Shown piece after piece: positions 6,126-8,160 of a stretch of 8,160 nucleotides of DNA. The stretch is from Lachnospiraceae bacterium (GTDB lineage: Bacteria > Bacillota > Clostridia > Lachnospirales > Lachnospiraceae). The translations under genes and the position numbers were made by a program. Each line of letters opens with the position of its first letter. Positions within the stretch are counted from its first letter, which is position 1. A model generated the notes under the pieces. It searched no databases, had not been told where the DNA came from, and saw only the letters and a list, made by a program, of their open reading frames with translations. Location: the NCBI GenBank assembly GCA_029068665.1, contig JAIECC010000098.1, positions 1 to 8,160 on the forward strand. The letters run 5' to 3'.

Positions 6126-6587
6126 TTGAAGCGAGCAGAAGTAGAACAGCGTTGTGAAGCACTGGTGCAGCCCATTTTGGATGAGCATGGATTTGAGCTT
6201 TGGGATGTGGAATATGTGAAGGAAGGTGCGAATTACTATTTACGGGTCTATGCAGACAAAGAGGGAGGTATTACCATTGATGACTGCGTGACCATCAGCC
6301 GGGCTTTAGAAGGGAAGCTGGATGAAGAAGACTTTATTTCGGAAGCCTATATATTAGAGGTTAGCTCGCCAGGGCTGGGAAGACCCTTAAAGCGGGAGCG
6401 GGATTTTGCTCGGAGTATTGGCGCGGCAGTGGATGTGAAGCTGTATCAGGCAGTGAATCAGCAGAAGGAGTATACCGGAATTCTCAAGGCATATGATGAG
6501 AAAAAGGTTATTTTGGAATTAGAAGAAACAGAAATGGAAATTCAACGAAATGAAATTGCATTGATTCGATTAGCATTTGATTTTTAA
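6126..6587 (+). CDS. rimP: Ribosome maturation factor RimP
   Basis: Cytoplasmic factor needed for late maturation of the 30S ribosomal subunit. The 153-residue length is typical. The N-terminal domain (about 1-83) carries the usual opening VEQRCEALVQPILDEHGFEL and WDVEYVKEG, and the DxCVTISRALEGKLD stretch around 55-69. The best-conserved motif, LEVSSPGLGRPLKRERDF, is at about 78-95. The C-terminal part is the small SH3-like beta domain. The start is a TTG with a good AGGAG upstream, a common arrangement for weakly translated factors. rimP is the first gene of the cluster and nusA begins 22 nt after its stop, the order found across Firmicutes. Confidence 0.95.
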   Translation: MKRAEVEQRCEALVQPILDEHGFELWDVEYVKEGANYYLRVYADKEGGITIDDCVTISRALEGKLDEEDFISEAYILEVSSPGLGRPLKRERDFARSIGAAVDVKLYQAVNQQKEYTGILKAYDEKKVILELEETEMEIQRNEIALIRLAFDF

Positions 6588-6609
6588 TAAATAGTAGGAG
6601 GATAAAAAA

Positions 6610-7686
6610 ATGTCAGAAATCATGGATGCACTTGCTCAGATTGAGAAGGAAAAAGGAATCGATAAGGAAGTATTAATGGAGACCATTGAAAAGGCAATTA
6701 TCGATGCTTACAAAAAAGACAAGGACAGTGAAGTGAACATGCAGGTGGTGATGGACCGGGATACCGGAGCCTTTACTGCATTTGTGGAGCGGGAGGTCGT
6801 AGAAGAGGTAGAGAATTCTGCAACACAAATCAGCCTGGAGGATGCCAAGCTGCATGATATGCGGTATGAGATCGGGGATGTTGTGAAAATAGAAGTACAG
6901 CCAAAGAACTTTGGACGTATTTCGGCACAGAATGCAAGAAATGTCATTGTGCAGAAAATCAAGGAAGAAGAGCGAAAGTCCATTTTTAATCATTTTCAAT
7001 GTAAGGAAAAGGATGTGGTTACCGGCGTAGTACAGCGCTATGTTGGAAGAAATGTATGCATCAGCTTAGATGACAAAACAGATGCCATTCTGACAGAAAA
7101 TGAACAGATTCCGGGAGAGGTATTCCATCCGACTGACCGGGTAAAGTTATATATTATTGAAGTAAAGGCAAGTAACAAGGGACCAAAGATTCTGGTTTCC
7201 AGAACCCATCCGGAGCTGGTAAAGCGTTTGTTTGAAAAGGAAGTAACGGAAGTGGCAGATGGAACCGTGGAGATTAAGAATATTTCCAGAGAAGCCGGTT
7301 CCCGTTCCAAGATTGCCGTATGGTCCAATGATTCCAATGTGGACCCGGTTGGGGCCTGTGTTGGACTGAACGGTGCCAGAGTCAATGCCATTGTCAGTGA
7401 CCTGCGGGGAGAGAAGATTGATATTATCAACTGGAATGAGAATCCTGCTATTTTTATTAAAAATGCATTGAGTCCTTCCAGTGTTGTTGCTGTTACTGTG
7501 GATATTGATGAGAAAAGTGCAAAGGTTGTAGTACCGGATAATCAGTTGTCTCTTGCCATTGGTAAGGAAGGACAGAATGCAAGACTGGCAGCCAGATTGA
7601 CCGGATATAAGATTGATATTAAGAGTGAATCTCAGGTTGAGGACTTAGAAGAGATAGACGAAGAAATAGAAGAAATGGAAGAATAA
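6610..7686 (+). CDS. nusA: Transcription termination/antitermination factor NusA
   Basis: Binds RNA polymerase and nascent RNA, promotes pausing and hairpin-dependent termination, and takes part in rRNA antitermination. The 358-residue product has the polymerase-binding N-terminal domain (about 1-125), an S1 domain (about 134-200) and two KH domains. Their RNA-binding loops are seen as Gly-Leu-Asn-Gly at 252-255 and Gly-Lys-Glu-Gly at 318-321. It ends in an acidic tail (about 340-358) and lacks the two C-terminal repeats of E. coli NusA, as is normal for Firmicutes. A perfect AGGAGG (6596-6601) lies 8 nt before the ATG, the strongest ribosome site of the cluster, which suggests higher translation than its neighbours. 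Expression may be fed back through the hairpin in the operon leader. Confidence 0.97.
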   Translation: MSEIMDALAQIEKEKGIDKEVLMETIEKAIIDAYKKDKDSEVNMQVVMDRDTGAFTAFVEREVVEEVENSATQISLEDAKLHDMRYEIGDVVKIEVQPKNFGRISAQNARNVIVQKIKEEERKSIFNHFQCKEKDVVTGVVQRYVGRNVCISLDDKTDAILTENEQIPGEVFHPTDRVKLYIIEVKASNKGPKILVSRTHPELVKRLFEKEVTEVADGTVEIKNISREAGSRSKIAVWSNDSNVDPVGACVGLNGARVNAIVSDLRGEKIDIINWNENPAIFIKNALSPSSVVAVTVDIDEKSAKVVVPDNQLSLAIGKEGQNARLAARLTGYKIDIKSESQVEDLEEIDEEIEEMEE

Positions 7687-7717
7687 CAAAAAGGGAAATC
7701 AGTTAGGAAGTGAGCGC

Positions 7718-7990
7718 GTGGCAAAGAAAACTCCATTAAGGCAGTGTATTGGCTGTGGACAGCCGATGGAAAAAAAGAATATGATTCGTGTGATTCGAAA
7801 TCCGGAGGGTGGAATCGAGTTGGATGCTACCGGAAAGAAAAATGGGAGAGGCGCATACCTGTGTCCTTCCCAGGAGTGTCTGGCAAAGGCGGAAAAGTCA
7901 AAGGGACTGGAACGCTCCTTTAAAATGTCTGTACCGAAGGAGATTTATCAGCAGTTGAGTGAGGAGTTGAGTAAGCTTGAAACCAGATAG
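7718..7990 (+). CDS. ylxR: YlxR family RNA-binding protein (RNase P modulator RnpM)
   Basis: Small cytoplasmic protein of the nusA-infB cluster. In B. subtilis the family member is reported to bind the RNA subunit of RNase P and modulate its activity, hence the name rnpM. The 90-residue product shows the family pattern: PLRQCIGC (about 6-13), MIRVIRNPEG (22-31), and the signature TGKKNGRGAY at 38-47. Four cysteines (10, 13, 49, 54) could form a metal site, a pattern I associate with clostridial members, but this is not shown here. The start is GTG at 7718 after a GGAAG-type ribosome site, and the alignment of the N-terminus to the family supports it. The next gene starts inside its last codons. 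Confidence 0.92.
   Translation: MAKKTPLRQCIGCGQPMEKKNMIRVIRNPEGGIELDATGKKNGRGAYLCPSQECLAKAEKSKGLERSFKMSVPKEIYQQLSEELSKLETR
7961..7966 (+). promoter_or_regulatory. Shine-Dalgarno GAGGAG for ylxQ inside ylxR
   Basis: GAGGAG lies within the end of ylxR, 10 nt before the TTG at 7977. It supports that start and the 14-nt gene overlap. Confidence 0.65.
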
Positions 7991-8160
7991 AGTTTTTTCT
8001 TTGCTTGGATTAGCAACGAAAGCAGGAAAAGTTGTAAGTGGCGAATTTTCAACTGAAAAGGCAATAAAATCAGGAAAAGCATTTCTGGTAATTGTAGCAG
8101 AGGATGCTTCTGCCAATACAAAGAAAGCATTTTCTGATTCCTGTAGTTACTACCAGGTAC
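7977..8160 (+). CDS. ylxQ: YlxQ, L7Ae-family ribosomal protein-like RNA-binding protein (3' end cut off)
   Basis: The first 61 codons are in the window and the gene runs off the right edge. The peptide starts KPDRVFSLLGLATKAGKVVS after the initiator. The LLGLATKAGKVVSGE stretch (about residues 9-23) is the hallmark of the bacterial L7Ae/L30e/S12e-like family that binds kink-turn RNA. The next part, KAIKSGKAFLVIVAEDAS followed by NTKKAF, matches the family's central strand and helix. The start is TTG at 7977, preceded by GAGGAG and overlapping the ylxR end by 14 nt, which implies translational coupling. The order nusA-ylxR-ylxQ, normally followed by infB, supports the assignment. Confidence 0.9.
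   Translation, partial: MKPDRVFSLLGLATKAGKVVSGEFSTEKAIKSGKAFLVIVAEDASANTKKAFSDSCSYYQV

Overview
The window looks like a chromosomal housekeeping segment of a low-to-mid-GC Firmicute, most likely a Clostridia/Lachnospiraceae-type anaerobe. The reasons are strong AGGAGG-type Shine-Dalgarno sites, frequent TTG/GTG starts, a short Firmicute-type NusA with no C-terminal acidic repeats, the rimP-nusA-ylxR-ylxQ order, and an scpA-scpB pair next to a D-Ala-D-Ala carboxypeptidase, as in Bacillus and clostridia. All supported genes are on the + strand. I found no tRNA, rRNA, CRISPR array, insertion sequence or phage gene.

Left block (1-4670), cell wall and chromosome segregation: a membrane-anchored YkuD L,D-transpeptidase (171-1775, 5' end uncertain), then scpA (1798-2541) and scpB (2550-3125), the two non-SMC subunits of the SMC condensin. 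These three are tightly spaced and probably co-transcribed. A PBP5-family D,D-carboxypeptidase (3198-4670) follows. Just before it lies a perfect 12-bp inverted repeat (3144-3193) that resembles an intrinsic terminator and also contains the carboxypeptidase's Shine-Dalgarno. The two wall enzymes are biochemically linked: D,D-carboxypeptidases make the tetrapeptide stems that L,D-transpeptidases use as donors.

Middle (4671-5985): a strong sigma-A-type promoter (TTGCAT, 17 bp, TATAAT) drives a single gene. It encodes a zinc-ribbon membrane protein with a short tandem repeat, two or three membrane segments and an exported C-terminal domain of about 185 residues that I cannot assign to a named family.

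Right block (5986-8160), translation and transcription factors: another good promoter (TTGCAA, 17 bp, TATTAT) and a leader carrying a perfect 12-bp hairpin with a GTAA loop precede rimP (TTG start), nusA, ylxR/rnpM (GTG start) and the first 61 codons of ylxQ (TTG start, overlapping ylxR by 14 nt). infB would be expected next, outside the window. The leader hairpin is the best regulatory candidate here. It has the position and the interrupted U-tract expected of a NusA-dependent attenuator, the mechanism known to autoregulate the nusA operon in B. subtilis.

Nothing here looks like a defence, toxin or mobile system. The points worth a second look are the two leader hairpins, the unresolved 5' end of the transpeptidase, and the orphan zinc-ribbon membrane protein.
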